The notes under the pieces were generated by a model. The model did not search any database and was not told the origin of the DNA. It was given only the letters and a program-made list of their open reading frames with translations. Below, piece by piece: positions 56,289 through 64,000 of a stretch of 64,000 nt of DNA. A program made the translations under genes and the position numbers. The number at the start of each line of letters is the position of its first letter. The first letter of the stretch is position 1. Source of the stretch: Shinella pollutisoli (GTDB lineage: Bacteria > Pseudomonadota > Alphaproteobacteria > Rhizobiales > Rhizobiaceae); the NCBI RefSeq assembly GCF_024609765.1, contig NZ_JANFDG010000003.1, positions 186,001-250,000 of the forward strand, in the 5' to 3' direction.

Positions 56289-57770
56289 ATGAGCAACAGT
56301 CAGAACGCGATGCTGGTCGACGGACGCCGGGTCGAGGGGCGCGGCGGTTCGCGCGAGGTGTTCAACCCGACGAACGGCACGGTGCTCGCCGTCGTCGCCG
56401 ATGCGAGCCGCGAGCAGGCGCACGAGGCGCTGGCCGCCGCCCGCAGGGCCCAGCCCGCCTGGGCGGCGCTCGCCCCGCTCGAACGGGCCGCGATCATGCA
56501 GCGCATCGCCGCGCTGATCACCGAGAACGCCGAGGAGCTCGCCCGCATCGTCGTGCAGGAGCAGGGCAAGCCGATCCTCGAGGCGCGCGGCGAGATCGGC
56601 GGCGCGGCCGGCTTCTTCTCCTACTACGCGGAATTCGCCCGCCGCATCCAGGGCGAGATCCTGCCCTCGGACGCGCGCGGCGAGCAGATCTGGATCCAGC
56701 GCGTGCCCGTCGGCGTCGTCGCGGCGATCATCCCGTGGAACTATCCGGCCGCCCTCGTCAGCCGCAAGGTCGCCCCGTCGATGATCGCCGGCAACACGAT
56801 CGTGCTGAAGCCGCACGAGGAGACGCCGCTCTCCGCGCTCTACATGGCGCGCCTGTTCGAGAAGGCCGGCGTGCCGGCCGGCGTCGTCAACATCGTGACG
56901 GGCAGCGGTGCGGAGATCGGCGAGGCGCTGACCTCCCATCCGGACGTGAACCTCATCACCATGACCGGCAGCGTGCCGACCGGCAAGCGCATCATGGCGA
57001 CGGCGTCCGCCAATCTCGTGCCGGTCTCGCTGGAGCTCGGCGGCAAGGCGCCCTTCATCGTCATGGACGACGCCGACATAGACCTCGCCGTCCGCTCCGC
57101 CGTCACCTCGCGCTACATGAACTGCGGCCAGGTCTGCATCTGCAACGAGCGCACGCTGGTGCACGCGCGCGTCTATGACCGGTTCGTGGAGACGTTCGTC
57201 GCGGCGAGCCGCTCGCTGCGGCTCGGCGACCCGCTGTCGGAACAGACGGACCTCGGCCCGAAGGTTTCCGCCCGCGAGCTGGAGAAGGTCGAGCGCATCG
57301 TCGAGGCGGCGATCGGCGCGGGTGCGGAGGCCGTGCTCAAGGGCGGCCGCCCGGACACGCCGCCGGTGGCGGGCGGCTACTGGATGACGCCGACCGTGCT
57401 GACCGGCGTCGAACCGGCGATGCCGATCATGCAGGACGAGATCTTCGGGCCGGTCGTGCCGATCATGAAGGTCGCGGATTTCGACGAGGCGCTCGCCATC
57501 GCCAACGACAGCCGCTACGGCCTGTCGGCCTATCTGTTCACGAACGACTTCTCGAAGATCATGCGCGCCGTCAACGACGTGAACTTCGGCGAGGTCTACA
57601 TCAACCGTGTCGGTCCGGAATCGCTGCAGGGCTTCCACAACGGCTACCGCAACAGCGGGCTCGGCGGCGACGACGGCGTCCACGGGCTGGAGGCCTTCCT
57701 GCGCAAGAAGACCGTCTACGCCAACTATTCCGGGACATCGCCGGTCGGCCTCATGCCCTACGGCGGGTAG
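56289..57770 (+). CDS. Aldehyde dehydrogenase (AldA-like)
   Basis: 493 residues from ATG 56289 with AGGGAG upstream. NAD-dependent aldehyde dehydrogenase: IPWNYPAALVSRKVAPSMIAG, general base in LELGGKAPF, nucleophile in MNCGQVCICNER. The C-terminal QGFHNGYRNSGLGGDDGVHG matches E. coli AldA (lactaldehyde/glycolaldehyde dehydrogenase) much more closely than other groups. In this operon it could oxidise a tetrose or short hydroxyaldehyde to the acid used by the kinase. Confidence 0.9.
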   Translation: MSNSQNAMLVDGRRVEGRGGSREVFNPTNGTVLAVVADASREQAHEALAAARRAQPAWAALAPLERAAIMQRIAALITENAEELARIVVQEQGKPILEARGEIGGAAGFFSYYAEFARRIQGEILPSDARGEQIWIQRVPVGVVAAIIPWNYPAALVSRKVAPSMIAGNTIVLKPHEETPLSALYMARLFEKAGVPAGVVNIVTGSGAEIGEALTSHPDVNLITMTGSVPTGKRIMATASANLVPVSLELGGKAPFIVMDDADIDLAVRSAVTSRYMNCGQVCICNERTLVHARVYDRFVETFVAASRSLRLGDPLSEQTDLGPKVSARELEKVERIVEAAIGAGAEAVLKGGRPDTPPVAGGYWMTPTVLTGVEPAMPIMQDEIFGPVVPIMKVADFDEALAIANDSRYGLSAYLFTNDFSKIMRAVNDVNFGEVYINRVGPESLQGFHNGYRNSGLGGDDGVHGLEAFLRKKTVYANYSGTSPVGLMPYGG

Positions 57771-57784
57771 CCTCGCGACACGGG

Positions 57785-57809
57785 CCCGGGGCGGCCGATG
57801 CGCCCCGGG
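57785..57809. terminator. Bidirectional hairpin between aldehyde dehydrogenase and LysR genes
   Basis: CCCGGGGCG (57785-57793) pairs with CGCCCCGGG (57801-57809) around seven bases, in the 86-base gap between convergent genes. No T-run on either side, so efficiency is uncertain. Confidence 0.5.
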
Positions 57810-57856
57810 GTCCGCTCGTTGCGGGACGCCCGTTTTCCGGACAGCGGACCGCGCAT

Positions 57857-58765
57857 TCAAATCGAGACGTCGGAGACGTCGGTCGCGTGCAGGAATTCAC
57901 TCCGGCAGGAGTGATACAGATGCTGGACCGCCGGGTTGTCCTGGAGAAAGCTCGCCATTCCGAAATAGACCTGCACGGGCGGCAATCCGGACAGCGCCAG
58001 CCTGGAGACCTGCGTGTCCCTGCTGCCCACGCTCCACGCCGGGAGAATGCCGAAGCCGAAACCGTCCTCTATGCATCGCTTGACGCTGGTGCTGCTCGAA
58101 ACCGAGATGAGCGGAGCGATATCCAGTCCCCTGAGCTTGAGGACGTCGAGCGCGATATTGCGCAGGGTCTGGCCGGGCTCGTGCGTGATGAACGGCCGCC
58201 CCCTCAACCACTCGACGACGCCGTCCTGGGGCGGCGCCGGTCCCCAGGCCGCGGGATAGACGAGGCTCAGCTCGTAGGTGCCCAGAAGCCGCTGGGTGAG
58301 GATCGGATCGCCGAAATAGCGCTCCGAAATGAGCACGTCGACGTCGCCGTTCCGCACGAGATCGGAGAGGGCTGTGTCGCGCTCGTAGAAGGCGAGCTCA
58401 TGGTCCGGGTAGCGCGTGCGGAACTGCGCGATGATGCGGGGGAACACGTGCAGGAAGAAGCCCTGCGGCACGCCGATGCGGATGATCGCACGCTGCGTGT
58501 CGATCAGGGTCTTGATCCGCTCGAGCATGACGTCGAGCTCGGGATTGAGGATGTTGTAGAGGATGGTCCCCTTCGGGGTGAGGGAAATCCGTTTCGCCCC
58601 CTGTTCCGAGACGATGAGCTTTCCGTCGAGGATCTGCTCGAGCCTGCGGATGTGGTTTGCCACCGACTGGTAGCTCAGGTTCAGCTCGCGCGATGCCGCG
58701 GAGAAGGACCCGTGCTTTGCCAGATGATAGAACGTCTGAACCAGTGTCAGGCTTGGCTTGGCCAT
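57857..58765 (-). CDS. LysR-family transcriptional regulator
   Basis: 302 residues from ATG 58765 (MAKPSLTLVQTFYHLAKHGS). The winged helix-turn-helix (SFSAASRELNLSYQSVANHIRRLEQ, split motif at about 20-44) is followed by the linker helix and a periplasmic-binding-like effector domain (IIRIGVPQGFFLHVFPRII). It is transcribed away from the ThDP-enzyme operon, so it probably controls that operon with a co-inducer related to its substrate. Confidence 0.9.
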   Translation of the reverse strand: MAKPSLTLVQTFYHLAKHGSFSAASRELNLSYQSVANHIRRLEQILDGKLIVSEQGAKRISLTPKGTILYNILNPELDVMLERIKTLIDTQRAIIRIGVPQGFFLHVFPRIIAQFRTRYPDHELAFYERDTALSDLVRNGDVDVLISERYFGDPILTQRLLGTYELSLVYPAAWGPAPPQDGVVEWLRGRPFITHEPGQTLRNIALDVLKLRGLDIAPLISVSSSTSVKRCIEDGFGFGILPAWSVGSRDTQVSRLALSGLPPVQVYFGMASFLQDNPAVQHLYHSCRSEFLHATDVSDVSI

Positions 58766-58972
58766 TTTGCTCCCGCACCCCGATGCCGCCGTGTCCGGAC
58801 GAGATGACGGCCCTTCCTCGAAAGGCAAGGCGCAGGGCAGACCGCCGATCCGCTCGCCGCGACGCCGACTACAAAATTCCGCAAAAGGCTGTTCGAATTT
58901 CTTGTATCGACACGCCCTCAAGGCGTATGACAGGTTTGACCCTACTGTGCAATCGCGAACAAGGGTCACGAA
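58766..58972. promoter_or_regulatory. Divergent control region of the LysR / ThDP-enzyme operons
   Basis: 207 bases, with an AT-rich patch (58870-58910) and two inverted repeats on the operon side: ACGCC-5-GGCGT at 58912-58926, and TGACCCT...AGGGTCA with arms at 58937-58943 and 58962-58968, the latter ending four bases before the ThDP-enzyme ATG. LysR targets usually contain T-N11-A inside such repeats; which repeat is the binding site is not clear. Confidence 0.45.
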
Positions 58973-60718
58973 ATGAACGGCGCGACAGCCCTCGTGAAAA
59001 TGCTTTCCGGCTATGGCGTCGAGGTGATCTTCGGCGTGCCCGGCGATACGAACGTGGCCCTCTACGGCGCGCTCAAATCCGTCGACGGGGCGCCCCGCCA
59101 CATCCTGTGCCGGGACGAGCGTTCCGCGCTTTTCATGGCCGATTGCTATGCCCGCGTTTCCGGCCGGCCCGCCGTTGCGGAGGTGCCGAGCGGCGCCGGT
59201 GCCATGTATGCGCTGCCCGGCGTCGCGGAGGCCAACAAGTCCTCCGTGCCGGTGATCCTCCTGGTCAACGACATCCCCCGGGCCGGCGTCGGCAGGGGCA
59301 CCTTGACGGAACTGCCGATCGCGGAGCTCTTCCGCCCCGTCGCCAAGCATGTCGAGACGCTTCCCTCCGTCGCGAAGCTGCCCGAGATCGTCCGCCGCGC
59401 CTTCCGCACCGCCACGGCGGGCCGCCCGGGAGCGACGGTGCTGGCCCTGCCCGAGGACATCCTCTACGAGGCGATGCCCGAAGCCGGCGTCTCCCTGCAT
59501 GTCGAGCAGCAGTGCCGCGTCGCCCCCTCCTATCGCGTCCAGCCGCAGCCCGACGCCATCGCGGACGGCGTGGCGGCGCTGCTTGCCGCCCGCAGGCCGC
59601 TGATCGTTGCCGGCGGCGGCGTGAACCGCTCCGGCGCGTCCGCCGCGCTGACGTCGCTTGCCGAGCGCATGGACGTGCCGGTCGTCACGACCATCACCGG
59701 CCAGGGCGCGATGCGCGACGACCATCGCCTCAGCATCGGGATCATCGGCGACAACGGCTTCCACCCGCATGCCCTGTGGGCGCTGGAGAATGCCGATCTC
59801 ATCGTCTATGTCGGCTGCCGCATGGGATCCGTCGCCACGATGAACTGGCAGCGCCCCGCGCAGGAGGCCGCCTGCCGGATCGTGCAGATCGATCTCGATC
59901 CCGAGGTCATCGCCAACACCTACCAGGTCGACCTGCCCATCTTCGGCGACGCCCGCGCGGTGCTCGAGGCCCTGTCCGACGCGATCGATCCCTCGCACCG
60001 GCCGGCCGCGACCGGCTGGGTCGGCGAGATCAACGCCCGCCGCAGGGCCTTCTGGGAGCAGGCCGCGCCGAGCCTGCGCCAGGAGACCGTGCCGATCCGG
60101 CCGGAATACGTGATCGAGAGCCTCAACCGGCACCTGCCCATGCCCTGCAACGTCATCTCCGACGCCGGCACGCCGACCCCCTATTCCACGCGCTTCCTGA
60201 AGCTCAGGGACGACCAGTCGCGCCTCGTCATCCCCCGGTTCTTCGGCGGGCTGGGCTACGCGATACCCGCGGTGATCGGGGCCTATTACGCCGCGCCGGA
60301 AATCCGGCCGGTCGGCCTCTTCGGCGACGGATCGCTCGGGATGTCGGCCGGCGAGCTGGAGACCCTGTCGCGGCTGAACATTCCCGCGGTGCTGATCCAT
60401 TTCAACAATGCCTGCTTCGGCTGGATCAAGGCGCTGCAGCGGGTGAGCGACGCGGATCGGACGAACGACGGCACGTTCGCCGTCGACTTCAACGCCTACA
60501 GCATGGACAAGCTCGCGGCGGTCTACGGCATCCGCTCCTTCCGGGTCGAAACGCCGGAAGAGCTGGAAACGGCCGTCCGCGAGGCCTTCGGCCACGACGG
60601 CCCGTGCTTCATCGACGTCGTCGTCGAATCCATCGCGAACCGGCTTCCGCCGGTCTATTCGTGGCTGCAGAAAACGGGCGTCGACCCCACCGCGCTGGAC
60701 GAAATGATCACGGCATAG
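58973..60718 (+). CDS. Thiamine-diphosphate-dependent enzyme, acetolactate-synthase-like
   Basis: 581 residues. Three-domain ThDP fold: the pyrimidine-binding domain begins ATALVKMLSGYGVEVIFGVPG and has the catalytic glutamate E49 in CRDERSALF; the central domain is about 190-340; the pyrophosphate/Mg domain has GDGS at 451-454, ending FNN. This places it in the acetolactate synthase/pyruvate oxidase/benzoylformate decarboxylase superfamily. No regulatory small subunit accompanies it. It is followed by an amino-acid ABC transporter and an amidase, so it is probably a catabolic decarboxylase or lyase for a 2-oxo acid; substrate unknown. Confidence 0.8.
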   Translation: MNGATALVKMLSGYGVEVIFGVPGDTNVALYGALKSVDGAPRHILCRDERSALFMADCYARVSGRPAVAEVPSGAGAMYALPGVAEANKSSVPVILLVNDIPRAGVGRGTLTELPIAELFRPVAKHVETLPSVAKLPEIVRRAFRTATAGRPGATVLALPEDILYEAMPEAGVSLHVEQQCRVAPSYRVQPQPDAIADGVAALLAARRPLIVAGGGVNRSGASAALTSLAERMDVPVVTTITGQGAMRDDHRLSIGIIGDNGFHPHALWALENADLIVYVGCRMGSVATMNWQRPAQEAACRIVQIDLDPEVIANTYQVDLPIFGDARAVLEALSDAIDPSHRPAATGWVGEINARRRAFWEQAAPSLRQETVPIRPEYVIESLNRHLPMPCNVISDAGTPTPYSTRFLKLRDDQSRLVIPRFFGGLGYAIPAVIGAYYAAPEIRPVGLFGDGSLGMSAGELETLSRLNIPAVLIHFNNACFGWIKALQRVSDADRTNDGTFAVDFNAYSMDKLAAVYGIRSFRVETPEELETAVREAFGHDGPCFIDVVVESIANRLPPVYSWLQKTGVDPTALDEMITA

Positions 60719-60744
60719 GCGGCGCAGGAGCGGATCGGTCAATC

Positions 60745-61407
60745 ATGTATGCTTGGGATTTCCAGTTCCTCTGGAACTATCGATATCTGTTTGCCGAAGG
60801 GATGGGCGTCACGATCGGGTTCACGATCGCCGTCGTCATCCTCGGGATCGTCGTCGGCCTGATCACCGGGCTGATGATGCTGTCCCGCTTCCGGCTGCTG
60901 CGCTTCGTCGCGGCGGCCTATGTGGAGCTCTTCCGCTGCACGCCGCTGCTGGTCCAGCTGATCTGGTTCTACTATGCACTGCCGATCCTCTCGGGGATCC
61001 AGCTGTCCGGCGTCTCCGCCGGATTGATCGCGCTCTCCCTCTACGGCGGGGCCTTCTACGCCGAGATCATCCGCGGCGGGGTCGTGTCCATCGATGTCGG
61101 CCAGAGCGAGGCGGGCATGGCCCTCGGCATGACGCCCTACCAGATCATGAAGAAGATCGTCCTCCCGCAGGCGCTGAAACGCATGGCGCCGCCGATGCTG
61201 AACCAGTCGATCATCCAGCTCAAGAACACGTCCCTGATCTCGATCATCGCCGTTCCGGACTTGCTCTATCAGGGGCAGATCATCGCTCATGACAGCTACA
61301 AGCCGCTGGAAGTCTACACCGCCATCGCCCTTGCCTATCTCGCGATCCTGTTCCCGCTGACGGCACTGGCGCGCTACGGCGAAAAGAAGCTCTCGACCCG
61401 GGATTGA
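60745..61407 (+). CDS. Polar amino-acid ABC transporter permease
   Basis: 220 residues, the minimal HisM/GlnP length, with about five transmembrane helices and the EAA loop GQSEAGMALGMTPYQIMKKI followed by VLPQALKRMAPPMLNQ. Probably acts as a homodimer, since only one permease gene is present. Starts 26 bases after the ThDP enzyme. Confidence 0.93.
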   Translation: MYAWDFQFLWNYRYLFAEGMGVTIGFTIAVVILGIVVGLITGLMMLSRFRLLRFVAAAYVELFRCTPLLVQLIWFYYALPILSGIQLSGVSAGLIALSLYGGAFYAEIIRGGVVSIDVGQSEAGMALGMTPYQIMKKIVLPQALKRMAPPMLNQSIIQLKNTSLISIIAVPDLLYQGQIIAHDSYKPLEVYTAIALAYLAILFPLTALARYGEKKLSTRD

Positions 61408-61410
61408 GCC

Positions 61411-62184
61411 ATGGCCATTGAACCGAAGATCGAAGTCAGCGGCCTGCGCAAGAGTTTCGGCCCCCTGCATGTCCTGCGGGACATCAACCTCACCGTCGAG
61501 CCCGGCGGCGTGGTCGCGCTGATCGGCCCGTCGGGGTCGGGAAAGTCGACCCTGCTGCGCTGCCTCAACCTGCTCGTCACCCCCGACCGGGGAAGCATCC
61601 GCATCGGGGAGAACCGCTTCTCCTTCGGTCCCGGCACCTCGCCCCTCTCCAAGTACAAGCTCGCGGGGTTCCGCGCCAATACGGGCATGGTCTTCCAGCA
61701 TTTCAACCTGTTTCCCCATCTGAGCGTCATCGGCAACATCACCGAGGCCCCGATGACCGTGCGCCGGATGCCGAAGGCCCAGGCCGAGGCGCTCGCCATG
61801 GAACTTTTGACCAAGGTGGGCCTGCCCGACAAGGCGCGCGACTTTCCGAGCCGGCTTTCCGGCGGCCAGAAGCAGCGCGTCGCCATCGCCCGCGCCCTCG
61901 CCATGCAGCCGGAAGTCATGCTCTTCGACGAGGCGACCTCCGCATTGGACCCCGAGCTCGTCGGCGAAGTGCTGGCGGTGATGCGTTCACTGGCGCATGA
62001 CGGCATGACCATGGTCATCGTCACCCACGAAATGGCCTTCGCCCGGGAGGTCGCGGACAAGGTGATCTTCATGCGCGACGGCGTGATCGTCGAGGAAGGG
62101 CCTGCCAATCTCGTCATAGACGAGCCGCAGAACCCCGCCACCCGCGCCTTCCTGGCCCATTTCCATCGCAAGGACAGCGCGTAG
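61411..62184 (+). CDS. Polar amino-acid ABC transporter ATP-binding protein
   Basis: 257 residues starting three bases after the permease stop. Walker [16 protein letters not shown], signature [15 protein letters not shown], Walker [17 protein letters not shown]-loop [15 protein letters not shown]. It belongs to the GlnQ/HisP group. Confidence 0.95.
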   Translation: MAIEPKIEVSGLRKSFGPLHVLRDINLTVEPGGVVALIGPSGSGKSTLLRCLNLLVTPDRGSIRIGENRFSFGPGTSPLSKYKLAGFRANTGMVFQHFNLFPHLSVIGNITEAPMTVRRMPKAQAEALAMELLTKVGLPDKARDFPSRLSGGQKQRVAIARALAMQPEVMLFDEATSALDPELVGEVLAVMRSLAHDGMTMVIVTHEMAFAREVADKVIFMRDGVIVEEGPANLVIDEPQNPATRAFLAHFHRKDSA

Positions 62185-62288
62185 GCGCAGACAGAATGCA
62201 GGGCGGGCGCCGCCAACGACGGACATCGCCTGCATGCGGCCAGCGGCCGCCAACCGTAAGAAGCTGAAGAGTGGGAGCAAGTGGAACA

Positions 62289-63131
62289 ATGAGCATGACC
62301 AATCGACGAGAACTCCTGACGGCGGGGCTTGCCCTGTCGACCCTCGCGGTGCCGGCCGCGGCCGCGGCGCAGGACGGCGGCAAGGAAGGCGTGATGGACC
62401 GGGTCGCCCGCACGAAGGAACTTCGCATGGGGGCCGTGGCGGGCGGCGCGCCCTTCACCTACAAGGATCTTTCCAGCGGCGAGTGGAAGGGTTTCTGCAT
62501 CGATTTCGCCAGGGACATCGCCGCCACCTTCGACGCGCAGCTGAAGATCGTCGAGACGACCTGGGGCAACGCCGTTCTCGACCTGGAGGCCGACAAGATC
62601 GATCTCTTCTTCGGCATGTCGCCGACGCCGAAGCGCGCGCTCGTGGTCGACTTCTGCAACTCCCTCTTCATGAGCGCCTTCGCGATGATCCGCAAGAACG
62701 GGTTCGAGGGCGTCAACTGGGTCGACCTCAACGATCCCTCGGTGACGATCGCCGTCGACGTCGGCTCGTCCCACGACCAGATCGTCACCCGCCTTTGCCC
62801 GAACGCCAACGTCATGCGCTTCAAGTCCGTGGACGAAGGCGTCGCGGCCGTCCAGGCAGGCCGGGCCGACTGCCAGATCGTGGACATCTTCCTTGCCCTG
62901 ACGATGGTGCAGAAGAACCCGCAGCTCGGCAAGCTCGTCGTTCCGCAGCCCTCCTACGGCGCCTCCACCAACGGCGGCTTCCGCCGCGAGGACAGGGCGA
63001 CCTGGCGGGACTTCATCAACGTCTGGATCAACTACCAGAAGAACATCGGCGGCATCCGCGAGATGGTGATCAGGAACATGGAAGCGATCGGCGTTTCCGC
63101 CTCCACCATTCCGGAAGGCCTCGACCTCTAG
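62289..63131 (+). CDS. Polar amino-acid ABC transporter substrate-binding protein
   Basis: 280 residues from ATG 62289; an in-frame start 18 bases upstream is possible. A signal peptide with an arginine pair (TNRRELLTAGLALSTLAVPA, ending AAAAQ) precedes a family 3 receptor: RMGAVAGGAPFTYKD, GFCIDFARDIAATF, and DLFFGMSPTPKRALVVDF. The usual ligand-binding arginine context is altered (SPTPKRALVV in place of ITPERAKKV), so the ligand may not be a simple amino acid. Confidence 0.9.
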   Translation: MSMTNRRELLTAGLALSTLAVPAAAAAQDGGKEGVMDRVARTKELRMGAVAGGAPFTYKDLSSGEWKGFCIDFARDIAATFDAQLKIVETTWGNAVLDLEADKIDLFFGMSPTPKRALVVDFCNSLFMSAFAMIRKNGFEGVNWVDLNDPSVTIAVDVGSSHDQIVTRLCPNANVMRFKSVDEGVAAVQAGRADCQIVDIFLALTMVQKNPQLGKLVVPQPSYGASTNGGFRREDRATWRDFINVWINYQKNIGGIREMVIRNMEAIGVSASTIPEGLDL

Positions 63132-63189
63132 CCCAAGGCCGGCGGCCGCCGAAGGGCGGCCGCCGCGAAGCCCAATCCAGGACGCCTGC

Positions 63190-63357
63190 ATGACAAAGCC
63201 TCATCACCCGGCGGAGCTGCCCCCGGACACCACCGACGAAGAGAGGGTCGAGCTCGAACGCGGACGCCGCCTCCTGCGGGCGATGGTCGATCTCGTGCGG
63301 CAGGCGTGCGCGGATGCGCGGGGCCCGTCGCAGGGCGGGGACGGCCGCCATGAATGA
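63190..63357 (+). CDS. Small 55-residue protein overlapping the amidase start
   Basis: ATG 63190 to TGA 63357. The peptide is charged, with a helix-prone middle (TDEERVELERGRRLLRAMVD) and a glycine-rich end. The last codons overlap the amidase start by eight bases, which suggests translational coupling and a real gene. Small partner proteins such as AtzG occur next to amidases, but I see no clear DUF4089 likeness, so it is left unassigned. Confidence 0.5.
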   Translation: MTKPHHPAELPPDTTDEERVELERGRRLLRAMVDLVRQACADARGPSQGGDGRHE

Positions 63358-64000
63358 CGTCGGTGCCCTGACGATCCGGGAGCTGCGGGAGGCGATATCC
63401 GCGCGCCGGCTTTCCGCCGTCGAGGCGACCCGGTACTATCTCGATCGCATCGACGCGAAGCAGGCGGCCCTCGCCGCCTACACATTCGTCGACCACGAGA
63501 GCGCGCTCGCCCAGGCCCGCGCCGTCGACGCCAAGGCGGCGCGCGGGGACGCCCTCGGCGCTCTCGCCGGCGTGCCCCTCTCGATAAAGGACATCATCGA
63601 CGTCGAAGCCGTTCCGACGACGGCCTGTTCGCGATCGTCGCTCGGAACGGTGCCGGCCCGCGACGCCGAGGTCGTCGCCCGTCTCCGCGCCGGCGACGCC
63701 ATCGTCATCGGCAAGGCCAACTGCCACGAATTCGCCTTCGGCGGACCGTCCTTCGACCTGCCCTTCCCGCCGGCCAGAAACCCCTGGAACCCCGAATATT
63801 TCCCGGGAGGCTCGTCGAGCGGATCGGGCGTGGCGATCGCCGCCGGCCTTTGCCTTGCCTCGATCGGCACCGACACGGCCGGCTCGATCCGCTCGCCGAG
63901 CGCCCATTGCGGCGTGGTCGGCCTGAAGCCCGGCTCCGGCAGCATCTCCAGGCGCGGCGTCCGCCCCCTGAGCGTCACCATGGACTATGTCGGGCCGATG
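63350..64000 (+). CDS. Amidase signature family enzyme, N-terminal 217 residues (cut by window end)
   Basis: Open from ATG 63350 to the window edge. Begins MNDVGALTIRELREAISARR. The amidase Ser-cisSer-Lys triad is complete in the visible part: K80 in GVPLSIKDI, S155 in FPGGSSSGSG, and S179 in SIGTDTAGSIR, at almost the positions known in GatA. Probably a catabolic amidase, given that the operon holds a polar amino-acid transporter and a ThDP enzyme. GatA itself would sit with gatB/gatC. Confidence 0.88.
   Translation, partial: MNDVGALTIRELREAISARRLSAVEATRYYLDRIDAKQAALAAYTFVDHESALAQARAVDAKAARGDALGALAGVPLSIKDIIDVEAVPTTACSRSSLGTVPARDAEVVARLRAGDAIVIGKANCHEFAFGGPSFDLPFPPARNPWNPEYFPGGSSSGSGVAIAAGLCLASIGTDTAGSIRSPSAHCGVVGLKPGSGSISRRGVRPLSVTMDYVGPM

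Noticed and set aside
58973-64000. Mandelamide pathway (amidase plus benzoylformate decarboxylase)
   Set aside because: No mandelate racemase or dehydrogenase is visible, the ThDP enzyme looks closer to the acetolactate-synthase group, and the importer is of the polar amino-acid type.

Overview
The window is a GC-rich chromosomal segment (third codon positions almost all G or C) from an alphaproteobacterium of the Hyphomicrobiales/Rhizobiales, most likely Rhizobiaceae. The evidence is gene content and order: the cyclic beta-1,2-glucan pair ndvB/ndvA (chvB/chvA), pyc, DUF2794, DUF1223-acnA, ccmABCDG, dapF-mtaB-ftsY-yciB, ffh-chorismate mutase-rpsP-rimM-trmD-rplS, leuC, ftsK-lolA-xthA and glnK-amtB. 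I cannot resolve the genus. I saw no rRNA, tRNA or CRISPR array. Very long open frames antisense to real genes are a by-product of the high GC and were ignored.

Layout. 0-8 kb: the 3' part of ndvB (osmoregulated cyclic glucan synthase) converges on its exporter ndvA. A complete 768-bp IS1-family element lies between them. Its transposase needs a -1 frameshift at A AAA AAC, and it sits in the apex of a hairpin behind ndvB. 8-13 kb: an orphan LuxR-type regulator, pyruvate carboxylase, a GNAT acetyltransferase. 13-18 kb: DUF2794, an NTF2-like protein, a DUF1223 thiol protein, aconitase with a strong terminator. 18-21.3 kb: cytochrome c maturation genes ccmABCDG, interrupted by a 158-bp mosaic repeat. 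21.3-25.6 kb: leftward dapF-mtaB-ftsY-yciB. 25.9-31.1 kb: rightward SRP and ribosome genes, with a TauE-type permease in opposite orientation. 31.2-38.7 kb: an amino-acid ABC receptor/permease pair without ATPase, leuC, SixA, an aldo/keto reductase, an L,D-transpeptidase, an OmpR-type response regulator, a stand-alone cNMP-binding protein, xthA. 38.8-46.5 kb: lolA, ftsK, the nitrogen-controlled glnK-amtB operon with a sigma-54 site, tesB and a UbiH-type monooxygenase.

From 46.5 kb to the end the content looks accessory. 46.5-49.4 kb is a three-gene leftward operon: GT25 glycosyltransferase, polysaccharide pyruvyl transferase, and a QueC-like PP-loop enzyme with a zinc-type cysteine quartet. 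49.6-57.8 kb is a divergent sugar-acid locus: DeoR regulator plus DUF1537 kinase one way; ribose-type ABC transporter, PdxA2-like dehydrogenase and AldA-like aldehyde dehydrogenase the other. It reads as a route taking a four-carbon sugar or acid to dihydroxyacetone phosphate. 57.9-64 kb holds a LysR regulator divergent from a ThDP-dependent enzyme, a polar amino-acid ABC transporter, a 55-residue protein and an amidase cut by the window edge, probably uptake and breakdown of an amide or amino-acid-like compound.

The most unusual items are the QueC-like enzyme in a polysaccharide operon, the ABC transporter-aldehyde dehydrogenase-DUF1537-PdxA2 combination, the ThDP enzyme/ABC/amidase cluster, and mobile repeats placed in regulatory positions (IS1 in a hairpin; a mosaic repeat supplying the ccmB ribosome-binding site).
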